This document shows, piece by piece, positions 49,363 to 61,240 of a DNA stretch of 64,000 nucleotides. The number at the start of each line of letters is the position of its first letter. Within the stretch, counting starts at the first letter, position 1. A model generated the notes under the pieces. It did no database searches. It was not told where the DNA came from and was given only the letters and a program-made list of their open reading frames with translations. Source of the stretch: Liolophura sinensis (Eukaryota; Mollusca; Polyplacophora; Chitonida; Chitonidae); NCBI RefSeq assembly GCF_032854445.1, contig NC_088300.1:50525682-50589681 (forward strand), read 5' to 3'. A program made the position numbers and the translations under genes.

Positions 49363-49669
49363 CAGCAATAGAGCCATATATATAATGACTGACAACTTTA
49401 AATACATACATGTACAACTTCTCTGTTAAAGTTCACATCACTATTCTTAAGAACAAAACTGGAATTAAATCACCCATGTACATGATAATATAGTTGTAAC
49501 TGTGAACAACCCTCAAGTGACTTCATCTAATGAGAGAGCACTCTTTGGCTTCAAGAAAGAAGCTTAACCTTTGACAGGCATTCCATCATAGTCATCTGAG
49601 GCGACAGAAAAATGACTGCCAAGCGAACAGCTTCAAAGGTGTGGAAAAGAGATACATCTATTGCTTGGC

Positions 49670-49865
49670 AAAGTCTTCAAACGTAAGAAGTCCCAGGCGG
49701 CGTTTCCGTCGCAAGGATGTTGCCGGCGAGGACCAGAGGAGGCGACCAATCGGATGTCAGGTGAATCCGGACACCTCATCCTATTACAGGATGATGTAAA
49801 AAGCTCTGCCGCAGAAGGGTCCGTTTACAGCATGGCCTCTGCCAGAGATTTTACACCATCAAAGA
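49670..49865. other. G+C-rich, CpG-containing intronic patch
   Basis: The segment around aggcggcgtttccgtcgc and ttgccggcgaggaccagagg has more CpG than any other part of the large intron that I noticed. It includes a CCAAT word in gaccaatcgg. A 71-codon frame (49661-49876) is open across it but has no recognisable product. It could be an alternative promoter or a conserved element. Confidence 0.3.
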
Positions 49866-50094
49866 GAATGGCTTAAGGACACTTCATCATCTTCAAAAGA
49901 CCAATATTTACTGCTTCACCCCTGTGATGATTCCACATTTTAAATCTCATCAGGAGATGTCACCTCACACCAGTTCTCTTGTCAACCCTTCTTTAATGTT
50001 CTGTTTTATGTTCAAGACTGTCACATCTTTGATAATTGGGCCTATCAAAGCTCAAATATCTATTCTCTGAGTTGAAAGAACAACTTGACCACAA

Positions 50095-50139
50095 TATTTA
50101 TTTACTTATCTGATTGGTGTTTAAAGAATATTTCACTTC
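50095..50139 (-). mobile_element. SINE fragment, internally deleted
   Basis: The plus strand reads tatttatttacttatctgat, then tggtgttt and aaagaatatttcactt. This is the complement of the SINE 3' end, with the cgccgtactc segment missing. Confidence 0.7.
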
Positions 50140-51073
50140 TGTTCCTTCAATGAACAAAGAATAAGCATAACATTTCTTAAATAGATATGATAATAATTCA
50201 GAGTATTAAGCAACAATAACTATAAACGGTAAAGCAAATAAACACCTGATCTGTTTTGTACGTGCAGATCTGTTCACCTGCATTGTGCATATTTACATCC
50301 ATACAGTACACGCATGCACATGTGCCTTGAACCAGTTAACCATTGTCTCAGCTTTAACAGATCTAGTCATGATCCATCTCAATGTCATTATCTTCCAGGA
50401 ACCCTAGCTTCTGCCAAAGGCACCCTCGCTCCATATTAAAATGGGGCATATATCTAACCCTCTATCTCTAATCCAAAGATCATGTGAATAAAATATTTTG
50501 GGTGATGGGGAGACCACCGTGTGTATATGCATGTCTGTTATTGGTTATCTCTCCATGCTTGTATTTTCAGAATCTTCTTGTATGATTGCCACCCATAGCT
50601 TCCATCCAAACAGTACTACCATATCAGCCTTTGAAATAGCACAGCATTATGAGATTCTTCGTGAGACGGTACCATTATCTTCTTTCAACAAAAAGAAGAA
50701 ACCTGCCAAATGTTCATGTCCAGAAATATATTCAAAGCTAACACTGGCTGGTTAGAATTACCATTATTTAAGCCAGCATGTCTTGTATATGTGCTCATGT
50801 CCATATGGTCCATTGATGAATACCCACATACTCTCCAAGGGTATCCTACCAGAGAGGTCTTATACCAAAGATGTTCGGCTGCAAAACCTGTCAGCTGTGT
50901 ATATGAAAGCTGAGATAATGCTGTAAACTGACTTAGAAATGGTGTTATTCCTGGGTGGAGAACTGTGTCAGAGGCTGGCTCTGTCTGCTCTTAAAACAAA
51001 GTCAGTTGCCCCTTATCTCCAACACTCTGGAATTCCACACATAGATGTCTAACAGTCATGATAAGAAGAGGAA

Positions 51074-51130
51074 TGGGGGTGGGGGGTGGGGTGTGTGTGT
51101 GTGTGTGTGTGGTGGGGGGGGGGGGGGGGT
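51074..51130. repeat. G-run, TG-repeat, G-run composite
   Basis: Blocks of G5-G6 lead into about ten TG units and then a G run of about 16. It satisfies the G3+ pattern for an intramolecular G-quadruplex on the plus strand. Confidence 0.93.
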
Positions 51131-52310
51131 GATCAACTTAAGATGATCCAAAGATCCTTGGACATAAAATAATGATGGCTTTAAATTTTTGATTCAGAAC
51201 CAATGTTTGATCGTTACAGCCATACTTTTATATGAAGGTATTTTGCCAAACAATGACTTCTGGTTCTTAATGGCCAATGTCTTCTTGGAAAGCATTAAAA
51301 TTCAATCACCTTCAGGCACTAGATACAAGTGTCATGTATTTGACAGTCCTTGCGCATATATGCTTAGGCATGATTTGCTCCATTAATTCCATGACTACAA
51401 TAATCCTGTGACCTCATTAACTACCTTATTAACAAAGAGGTTGTTTAACTGACTGTACATGTAGTATTTACAATTGAAAACCATAACGTCAATAGCTTTC
51501 TTTTAAGACCATATCAATTCACCTTATAACATAAAATATTTACTGAGGCATGGTTTCATAAAAAAACTGCATCATCTTTGTGGAATCACTTCTTTATAAT
51601 ACAAACTTACATGTATATTTTACCCTAATTTGATGCACATATATATGTAAGATTGCTTCATGCCTTTACCAAGACATTCCCTATCTCCAAGCAGAGTGTA
51701 AAAATGTGTACCTGAATATGAATATACAAGGTATAAGTGACTTTCTAGTTAATACGAACATTCATCTTTGCACAATATGCTCATCTCTGAAGTTTTCACA
51801 TTAACTTACATTTTCCACTAATGTCACATAATTATGTCTAAAGGTGGAATGTGCAGCTATGTTTTATACAGGCCATGTTCAAGGCATTCGTGTTTCTTGA
51901 ACTTTCTCTCGTAAACATGACTTGAAATGCATTTCTCAGTCAATTACTGTCAATTTACTGCTACCTGTGAGCAAAACTATACATATTCTCTACACCCAAT
52001 GTATATAATACTACGAAAACTTAATTCAAAATCACGCATCAAACATATAAGTCTATCCCTCATAATATTATGTCCTTGTAAACTACTCCCCTTAACCACA
52101 CACAGAGAATAGGAAATGAAGAATTAACTTGTCATTTGCTCATTCAAAGACATGATTTGTTCTGAGACATAAAAATGTTTGAGAATTAAATGCCCAGCAC
52201 ATGTAGGCCATGAGAAACCCTAAAAATTACAAGTAGCTAGAAAGTTTCAGGTTTCACGACTGTAATACTACATATATACGCATCAATCTATTTACACTTT
52301 ATCTTTTCAT

Positions 52311-52358
52311 TCGGTTGTTGTTTAGTGCCATACTCAATATAACTCAAGAAATTTTCAC
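52311..52358 (-). mobile_element. Diverged SINE 3' fragment
   Basis: The plus strand reads cggttgttgtttagtgccat, actcaa, then actcaagaaattttcac. This matches the SINE tail complement (gattggtgttttacgccgta, ctcaagaatatttcac) with substitutions and a short insertion. Confidence 0.55.
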
Positions 52359-52360
52359 CT

Positions 52361-52460
52361 CATCTGACAAGAGGTTTGCAGAACATCTGACAGGAATTTA
52401 GCACAATATTTGACTGAAATTTAGCACAACCTTTGACAGAAATTTCATTACACCACGATG
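52361..52460. repeat. Short imperfect tandem repeat, about 24 bp
   Basis: The words catctgacaggaatttagca, atttgactgaaatttagca and ctttgacagaaatttcatt follow one another. They give four diverged copies of a unit of about 24 bp. Confidence 0.65.
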
Positions 52461-53399
52461 TGCATTTTGTGGAAAACAAAACAACATGACCAGTACACTT
52501 CTGATGTGTAGAAATTGACACAATTTTCCCTGGAAACCTGGTTGAGGAATGGTCTGGTGATACATCATGTACATTTAACTGTAGTTCATGGGGATGTCTG
52601 GGGTAGAGAGTTTTAATACATGGAAATATTTCCATGTATTTTCACACGTACACAAATAGATGTATAGACCTTCCTTTTTTTCTTGGTTAGTTACACCATG
52701 TGGAACGTCATAGTTTTTCTTCATCTCAGTAGAAACTACAGGGATTTCAATGAGTCAGTCTATTTTCCATGGTACTCCACATGCCAGTAGAAAGTGTGCC
52801 TTCTGTTGTCCCAATAGATGATAGCTATGATGAATGGCCATTCATTTAACCTCCGCCTGCTGTGTAGGGCTAGTGTCCACTGAACACCCTTAGGATAGCA
52901 GACTGGTATGGCCATACTGTTTAGCTGGGGTAGTCTCTTCCCCACCCCTCCTACAAAACTCAACCCTTGGTAACTGGGGCTTACTAAGTCAGGTCAGATT
53001 TCCTTGGCCACCACCACAAGAGGGGGGAAAGGCTGGCCCTGGGATCTCCACTAAGGTTGATAACAAGCTTTGCAACAGTTCGCCTCATTTCCATTTTCCC
53101 TAGTTAAAGGAATCTAGCTTAGACCCTTCCCAATTCCACAGAGCCTGCCCCATGAGTGTGGCTGACCATATGTTTCTGCTGCCAAGCAGAAGGGATAGAA
53201 CAAGGTTGCAGGCAGCACAGTACCCTGGCTAACCCAGTCTGTGGGCTCTTGGAGTGCCCCAACACAGCTGAGTTGGGGCTCTGCCAAAGCAGTATTTCAA
53301 CAGGCAGCAGAAAGGGATCAAGATGCAGGAACATGCATCCGATAAAACCCCACAGGATGCAAATAATCATTCATTTAGTCTCATGAAAGGCAACCACAT

Positions 53400-53599
53400 N
53401 NNNNNNNNNNNNNNNNNNNNNNNNNNNNNNNNNNNNNNNNNNNNNNNNNNNNNNNNNNNNNNNNNNNNNNNNNNNNNNNNNNNNNNNNNNNNNNNNNNNN
53501 NNNNNNNNNNNNNNNNNNNNNNNNNNNNNNNNNNNNNNNNNNNNNNNNNNNNNNNNNNNNNNNNNNNNNNNNNNNNNNNNNNNNNNNNNNNNNNNNNNN
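53400..53599. other. Assembly gap, 200 N
   Basis: Exactly 200 unknown bases. The round number suggests a placeholder or scaffold estimate, so distances across it are uncertain. A missing 72-nt LRR exon could be hidden here. Frames spanning it are artefacts. Confidence 1.
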
Positions 53600-54213
53600 T
53601 GGAGATAAAGGATTGTGTACATACAAGTACACAATGTACGCTGAGAAATATGTATGCATGCACATAATATAAAATCACACACAAACAGAGTACATGTACT
53701 TGTACATCGTAATTTATTTTTTTAGCACAGATCCTAACTGCAGTTGTAACCTACTTGAATGTCCAGTAATTACCATCTACATCATGCATGTAACTGCATG
53801 TACTACAGAATTCAATACGCAGCTTTTTTCCTGTAGAAGAATGTTGCTCTTAACATTCCCTCGGATCAAAACCATGTGGTAATACCAAAAATAGTGCATG
53901 AATGTTTCAAACTTGTGAAAAAGGGTGAAATGGTTACAACCTGTAGGTATTAATCTTCCCCTTCCCCAAAAACTACTAAAAAGCGAGAGTGATTTGTATC
54001 AACTTTTATTTTTGTACCCTCTCTCAGACTAAAAGTCCATGTGTGGTCTTAAGTTCATATGCACACACTCACTAACCACATACGAAATACAAATTTTTGC
54101 ACTTGTATTTTAAATTCAGGACAGTCCGAGTCTCACTCTGCTCTCTCAAGAATTTGCTTCATACAGTGGGTGAGGCAACTTGTTGAGGGCTTGATCAGGG
54201 CAATTGGGTATAC

Positions 54214-54648
54214 GTACATGTATTTGAGTACTACTGGCATTTCTTGTCCACCATACACGAATTTGCCACAGTTCTGGAATTTCTTATCCACCATACATGT
54301 ATTTGCCTGAGTTCTACTGGAATTTCTTGTCTACCATAAATGTATTTGCCTGAGTTCTACTGGCACTTCTTGTCCACCATACATGTATTTGCCTGAGTTC
54401 TACTGGCATTTCTTGTCCACCATGAATGTATTTGCCTGAGTTCTACTGGCATTTCTTGTCCACCATAAATGTATTTGCCTGAGTTCTACTGGCATTTCTT
54501 ATCCACCATAAATGTATTTGCCTGAGTTCTACTTACATTTCTTGTCCACCATAAATGTATTTGCCTGAGTTCTACTGGCACTTCTTGTCCACCATACATG
54601 TATTTGCCCGAGTTCAACCGGCATTTCTTGCCTACCATACATGTATCT
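54214..54648. repeat. 43-bp tandem array, about 10 copies
   Basis: The unit is atgtatttgcctgagttcta plus ctggcatttcttgtccacc and ata. Copies start 43 bp apart (for example 54301 and 54344). The outer copies are more diverged than the centre. Many units contain the TACATGTA word or its variant taaatgta. Confidence 0.95.
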
Positions 54649-56169
54649 AACATTTCCATATCCTGGACACCCTCTGCCTGGAGTCAAAAAATTTCTCCAA
54701 TATGTATCTTTCCCAGTGTGTCAATTTGTCTATTAATATGCTTTGCTCTCACACTAGCCTACAGAAAATTCAGCGTCATGTCACTGTATGTGTATACCTC
54801 TCTCTCTCAGCTGTTACCATCGCTGGCATCCCTATGGATATTTATATTTGATTCCTATCTTTAGGGTTTTACAGACACATCCATGAACGTCTATCTCTAA
54901 TCTGGCACTACACCATCCTGTATGTTTTGCACTGCCTGTTCTTGCAGATCACAGATCTCTTCCTACAGCTGGTGCACCCATCTGCATATGTATGACCAGC
55001 AACATGACTTTACATCTCTGCTCACATACATCTTGTATAAATGTCTGCAATGTACATGTATGTCACTCTCGACCATCTTCACCACTGATGTAATCTTTTT
55101 TTTTTTTTTTTCAAAATATGTGAGAACATTCCATCTTTCAATATAATGACATAGACACACTCACAACTGGTTTAAATAAGAAAATTTGTATTTTCACAAT
55201 CAAAGCTCAATTTGCAAATGGCACATGTCACGGGACAGAGAAGATGCATGTATATGCAAATGGAATTCAGATTTGTTTTATGCTAACCAAAAAGTGTCTC
55301 TTATCACATGAATTTCAATTAGATTTAAAACCTTGGGGTAGAATTCTCATTCCATTTTAATCAGACAAATATATGCACTTCTCAATCATTATTCAAAGAA
55401 TGACCCATTATAATAACGACATGAACAGGTAATTGCTCTCGAATGTTATATAGGAAGATTTGTTTTTCTGTCAAGTGCTGAATTTGGATAACCCAGAACG
55501 TCTTAATGCCACATACTATGCATTCCATGAACATGTATCTCCGCACAATTGGAAACGTAGGCTGAGAAATATTAACCCATGTACATGTGTGCCTACATAC
55601 ACCGTACTGGTATATATACCAGGATAGGTAGGCTGTACAGCTTGATGTAATTAACCATAAATCCAACTTTGATGCCTTGCCCTACCTGTATGTTTATTAA
55701 CCAAATCTAACTGTATGTGGGATTCATTTAACCTTCATATGAATGTTGATCAGAGATTTTTACTATGCACAACTCATCAAATCAACATACATGTAAAATG
55801 AGTTTGGTCTAATTGCAGATTTTTCTACCTGGTTGGCTTTTTAATTTGATCGCCCGCCATGTACAGCATATGTATAATTTTTTTACCTCTTGCCCTTTGA
55901 TGTTTGCCTTTGAAGAACAAACATTAAGTGACCTAATTAACCAGTGAGGAATAAATCATTGCTGTTTTAATCAAGCGGTTTGACTGCATGTCGAAAACAA
56001 TTATTCCCAGTTTGAAAAATTTGTACTGGAATCTGTTTTCTTCTAGGATTTTGTTCAGTAATACAAGGAGTTTCATACTGTAGTAGATTGATACATGCAC
56101 AGTACTACAGACATCAGTGTTTTAAGAAAGATGTGTGTGGTCATGAGAAAGATGTTGATTAGGGGTGGA

Positions 56170-56560
56170 GGAAAAATGTCCAGAGGGACAGAGATACATC
56201 AACCAAGGTAGGCAAATTAAAAAAGAATAAAGCAACCACTGACAGGTCCTTTTGTAAGGTTGTCATGACTACGGAGGTTGGAGGTTATGGATAAAAGAAA
56301 CCAGGAGGATAGCCATAAAATGGCCCTTGTCGATCTCCAGAGAGCTCTGACTATTCACCCAAGGCAATTAGTGTACAGTGAGATTACAGCCATCCATCTC
56401 TAGGCAAACACTATTATTAGCTTCAGGGGCACTACGATGGTAAACAGTATTCCCTCGGCCCCAAGGGTAGGGTAGTACCTGGCTCCCAGAAACTCCTCCA
56501 GGGTCCTATCTGACACATCCCCTAACTGCCAGACAGGGTATACAAAGTCAAATGTGTACC
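56170..56560. other. Repeat-poor intronic block
   Basis: No tandem repeat, SINE or TACATGTA run is present, and the base composition is more even than in the flanks. There is no coding pattern. It is listed as a possible conserved noncoding element about 2.4-2.8 kb downstream of exon 1. Confidence 0.2.
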
Positions 56561-58930
56561 TAATTTTAATTTTATCAGAGTAAAATGATACAACCTGACA
56601 AATGATAACTTTTTTATAATAATTTGAGTAAATTGATTCTTATCTTATAAAATCACTCTTATCATCATTACAGGTACATGTCTAAAATTTATGAGTTCTT
56701 AATGTGCACCGTACAGTGTATACATGTATAGCTAGCAATGTAACCCATTCTGACATTATTTCCCCATAATAAAAATAATTATCTTAAGATATGAATGAGA
56801 TTCATCAAGAAGGTAAATTCAGTTTAAAATTCACAGGAAAATTAATGAAGAATCACGATGGATGCTGTGACATATGTGTTAATATATGTACATGCCTTGG
56901 AATCATACAACATTTACATGTCAGCCATAATGTACACCACATGTATATAGCATGGGTCCTCCAATAGGATATAAAGGTGTGAAATGCATTAACTGTCATT
57001 CGAAAACAACATAAAATTGGATAGAATGCCATAAATCATTCATGTGTATGAAATTATGAGCATCGGTTGATATAAAGTCATCTTTTAGATTACCTGGACT
57101 CTATTCAAGGTCATCATTTTTTTTTTTTGAGCCTCAGCTTAAAAATCTACCTTTTAATCTCCATTAAATCTGTTCACAATACTCTGCGTTTGTATCAACT
57201 GCACATAGTGTACATGTAATCATATGATACTAAACACAGCTATTCAGGGCTAAATGTTTTTTCTTCAGCTAAATGTATAGGAATAATGTAAGTAATGGGC
57301 AACTGGACAGCAAGTACATCTTGTTATCCACCTCATACAGGTACATCTCTACGTAACAGCCTCCACACTGACTTTAAATGACCACTGTCACTGATTGGTC
57401 CAAATATCTTCTTAAAACTGTTTTTCAGATATGTTTACTTTTACATCTGATTTAATGATCCAGTGTAAATGTGTCTACATGGTTGCACATGTTAAATACA
57501 CAAATATTTCTGTATGGGATCTAGACCGATTTGATCCCCACAGCAGGGCAAACATTTTGAGATACATTATACTATTTAAGCCTTTGGGAATGTCTTTTTT
57601 GTCTACTTAGTATCTTTGTGTTTTAATTAATGTTACTTTAAGCAAGTTGGAATTATTGATATTACACTTACATTGTGGACAAGTCTCATTACATAGTATT
57701 CTTCTGTTGCACATACACACAAACATATATTTCCTTGGTTCAAAAATGCAGCTACAATCTATTTTATGCTTTCATAGAGATTAATGTTAGCTTCAAATAA
57801 AGTTTACATCGACTCTTGTTACAACATTCAGACTGCTTAATACAAATCATTCAGTTCTGCTTTTGCAAATATACAGTGACCTGCAATGTAAACTGCAAAC
57901 CATTAGGCATGTCCTTGATTGCAATCATATGCATGCCAAGAAGGCCGCACTCCACTCATAGGACAGCCTTGTAACAGAACATTCCAGCATGACGACTCAA
58001 GCACTGATTATCGCATATTGAATAACGGGTTCATCTCACGTAGCTGTCAAAGCCGTAACTAGCTCATTGTATACTGAAGAACCGTTCCCGTATTTCACAG
58101 GATAGTGAATGATGCTTCTACATTATTACCAGTGCTTAATAAATAATGCAGTTTGATTACCACAATGTGAATAAGGCACCTTGATTTCCACCATGCATAT
58201 TTAATAAAGCTATCGGTAAAGGGATTTATAGACTGCTTTTTCAAACAGACGTCTCCAATTTTTGGAAGTCCACAGACACAAATCAGAAGATAATTTGTCT
58301 ATACCTTAATAATATTCACACTAACAAGTTTCTTTCAGTAGGAACAAATGTTTATAGGTAGAATATCAAGAACCTGTTTCTTAATTATAAAGGGTTAAAA
58401 GACAATCAAGTACAGTCTAAAGAAAAGATCATGACTGAAGTTAAAATGCTGATAGTGTCATCCAGACCTGTTAATTAGCTGTAATATAATCCAGAAAGAC
58501 TATTTTCGCTTTTTAAAATTTGTACGGCCTATGCAAAGGCCGTCAAAATATAAAAAAGTGACAGTTGTCATCCAGTACTTGCAGTAGTAACAGCAATAAT
58601 ATGTACATATACACTGCTCATCCTGATTTTGAACCCCACAATTTTTTTTTTATTTTGAAGCCTGTTTACATGTAGAATAAATTTGTCACACTATGAAGTA
58701 AAATATATGAATTAACGATAAACTGAATTACACTGGAATAAAAAAATATTTTATCTGTGCCCACCTCCACCACCCTTCTACATCCCAATACATTATCATT
58801 TTTATCTTTTTCTCAATAGAGTATACAGAAATAAACAGTAAGCCTACCAACAGAAGATTCTTACTTTATTTATTTTTTGTTTTTGATCTTTGCACATGTA
58901 AAATAAAATACTCTCAAAATGACAACTTAC

Positions 58931-59313
58931 AGCTGTATAGTATCCAGAGGCATGTTATCTGGATCTAGAATTTTGGAGAGATCTGTAAACGGGGCTGGGT
59001 TGGTGGAGCAGTCAATTCTCTTGCCCCTGCGACTGACAGCAGCTGGGGAGAGGCTAGGGCCTCCTCCCCCTGGATCCCCCACGGGGTCAGGCTCCTCTGA
59101 TAAAGTCTCCTCCCCACCCGTACCCGAAGACGGGGCTTTTTTCGTGGTACACGTGCAGCCCGGTGGGCATGCTTTGACCCCACTAGTTACACAGAGAATT
59201 ACAAGGAGGCCAATTCTAAACAGCTCTGTTATTCCTCTGTGCTCTAGCCATGCCATGTTTAGCAAAAGATCCAAAGGATGTTTGGCCGGGAATTTCAGTG
59301 TCCGTGTCCCCAT
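58931..59313 (-). CDS. ADGRA: ADGRA exon 1: start, signal peptide, LRR N-cap
   Basis: The coding start and 127 codons plus two bases (phase 2), with donor GTAAGT at 58930. Two in-frame ATGs exist. The first, at 59313, follows directly after a TAA stop. The second, at 59256 (residue 20), has the stronger Kozak context (A at -3, G at +4). A hydrophobic stretch FRIGLLVILCVTSGVKA (residues 32-48) is the signal-peptide core, and cleavage near residue 48 would expose CPPGCTC. The LRR N-cap Cys residues are at 49, 53, 55 and 102. An unusually long Gly/Pro/Ser/Glu-rich insert separates CTC from the last Cys. RGKR at 96-99 fits a furin-type site. The exon ends MPLDTIQ plus a split Leu, where the first LRR begins. 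Confidence 0.88.
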
Positions 59314-60126
59314 TTAACAAGAGATTCGGGTCCCGCCCGGCCCTCGGCTGCTGAGCTAAGCCAGGTTCAAACACCACACACGGCCAGCATCATCACCGTT
59401 TCGGACACGCAGTCAACGTAAACATCTCCCGATCTTCAAAAACTTTCACCCATTTTTCTTCCCCCATCGAAACGAATTCCAAATCTTCAAGTGCGGCTTG
59501 TATAGCAAACTCTCGTGATGAGGGGAAAAACACACAAACACACGCAAATAAGCACAGTCGGCGTAAAGGAAGCCCGAATTAAAACTTCTCCCAGCACGAA
59601 TGAAGTCCCTCAGCCTGGTTCTCTAGGCCTGTGATCCCCCGAATGAAATATCACTGATCTGTGTTCAACTGTTATTAGCTACACACAACACGCATCGGCA
59701 AGCACAAAATCCACTAGACCATCTCTTCTGGTTCCACCCGTACCATGCCGTATATCTGCATCCCTGGGAGGAATCTGTAAATCCGACCCCCACAGTCCAG
59801 TACAAGGGTCTTGGTGTGAGAAAGGCACAGGGCCGTCCCTTCACCCTGGGCCCCTTTTGTATTCACTCACATGCATGTTAAAACTAAAACTGGATACCCT
59901 CACAACCGCTGCAAATTTGGACGATTGCGATATAACCTTTCCACCAGCTATAACTGTAGCCAACAGTCAAAACTATCCCTCATAACATCAAGACTGCCTG
60001 TTTTTTTAAAACTTTCCTCAAAGCGACTGTTTTTTCAAACCTGCACCAGTAACATGAAGAGATATCCAGCACTGGTGCCTCTCCATACAGGCCATCTTGG
60101 TTTACAAAATGCACCGTGACGTCACA
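59314..60126 (-). promoter_or_regulatory. Probable 5' UTR and promoter region of ADGRA
   Basis: The region just upstream of the start codon is richer in G+C and CpG than the intron (tcccgcccggccctcgg near 59331). Farther up, a perfect CRE-type palindrome GTGACGTCAC lies at 60116-60125. On the minus strand it is followed about 17 bp later by ccaagatggcc (60090-60100), which fits a YY1 site of the kind often found at transcription starts. A start near 60.09 kb would give a leader of about 0.8 kb or an untranslated first exon. No TATA box was seen. The transcription start itself is inferred. Confidence 0.45.
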
Positions 60127-60937
60127 CGACTTCTAAGGAGGGTCGGAAAGGGGGGTATCAATGAAACGGCGCAATTTCCAACACATAAATAATTAACCCA
60201 ATTAAGGGAATTACACCAACGTATCTTGCATTTTAAGATTATTTGGAAAAGTTGAACTTAAAAAATGAAAATACAGTTATTTCTGTAACATTCGACACTG
60301 GAATTACACCGTGTAAAGCCCCAGTCCGCTGTCTTACTCGACTCTTCACGCTAACTGACTAACATGATATATAGCCCCCAAGTGGTATTTGGGGCCCTGG
60401 CCCTGCATTGGGTACACTCCAGGCGGCCGTGAAGCCTGACCATTCAGTTAAATGTGGCGATAAAAATGTTCCACTGCTACTCTGGGTGTGTAACATGTGG
60501 ATATCTATATCATTTACAAACTTAACAGATAGAATTCAAATTGTCCACCGGTGTCAGTCTTGTAGCTATAAGACTATTTACATATCAATATAAACATTAA
60601 TAAATATGCATGTTTATGCTACGCAAAGAATCAGATTTACATATTTAGATCAATGCTGCTTGAAATTCACATTGTTTATGATGAGCTTTGGTGATGAATA
60701 TCTGTATTTGTGCTCGGATTTTTTCTTGGAATGCAGAAATAAACGGTGCACCCGGAAACCAAAACGTAATCGTATATTTAAGCAGCATTATCGCATCCGT
60801 AGCTTAGCTTAGGAATAAACTCTGCACAGTGTATAGCGTGTAACGATATACAGTATATATTGTCATGGTCTGCATAGGAGTACCCAATATGTGGTGCACT
60901 AAGTCAAAGGTACATTGCTATAGGTAAGACAAGGCGG

Positions 60938-61018
60938 CTAAAAAAAAAAAAAGAAAGAGGAAGGGAGCGGTTAGGGAGGAGGGGAGGATGGTTGGGAAAA
61001 GAGAGAGAGAAAAAAAAA
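60938..61018. repeat. Purine-rich low-complexity tract
   Basis: Runs of A, then aggaaggga, ggaggggagg, gagagagaga and A again. The plus strand is almost entirely purine. Confidence 0.85.
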
Positions 61019-61240
61019 CGCCACTTGTAGCATCTGTTCTTTACTGAATAATATAATAAACTATGTTAATTTAATGAATTGATATAAAATTCCTTATAAC
61101 ATAGGCTTATCAGGATATTGTTTTGATCGTCACTGTTAATACTAATTGCTCACTAGTCTTATGTATTAATACTGAGAAGTGGTTCAGCATTGGATATCCA
61201 ATACTGAAATACCAAATAGGAATGTAGACATTCCAAATTA

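Larger units (their letters stand above)
15699..58930 (-). other. ADGRA large intron interval, 43 kb
   Basis: Everything between exon 1 and the 72-nt exon. Phase 2 on both sides lets the two exons join directly in frame. However, vertebrate ADGRA proteins carry one more LRR at this point, so an unseen 72-nt phase-2 exon is expected here. I searched minus-strand donor patterns by eye for a DLSNN-type exon without success; it may lie in the gap at 53400-53599. The interval holds SINEs, a piggyBac-like MITE, foldbacks, tandem arrays and candidate regulatory blocks listed separately. Between those entries I see only AT-rich sequence, short homopolymers and TACATGTA motifs. Confidence 0.7.

Noticed and set aside
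53323-53684. Several frames crossing the N run
   Set aside because: They exist only because unknown bases contain no stop codon.
58919-59317. 132-codon plus-strand frame
   Set aside because: It is the shadow of ADGRA exon 1 on the opposite strand. The minus strand has the signal peptide, Cys pattern and splice donor.
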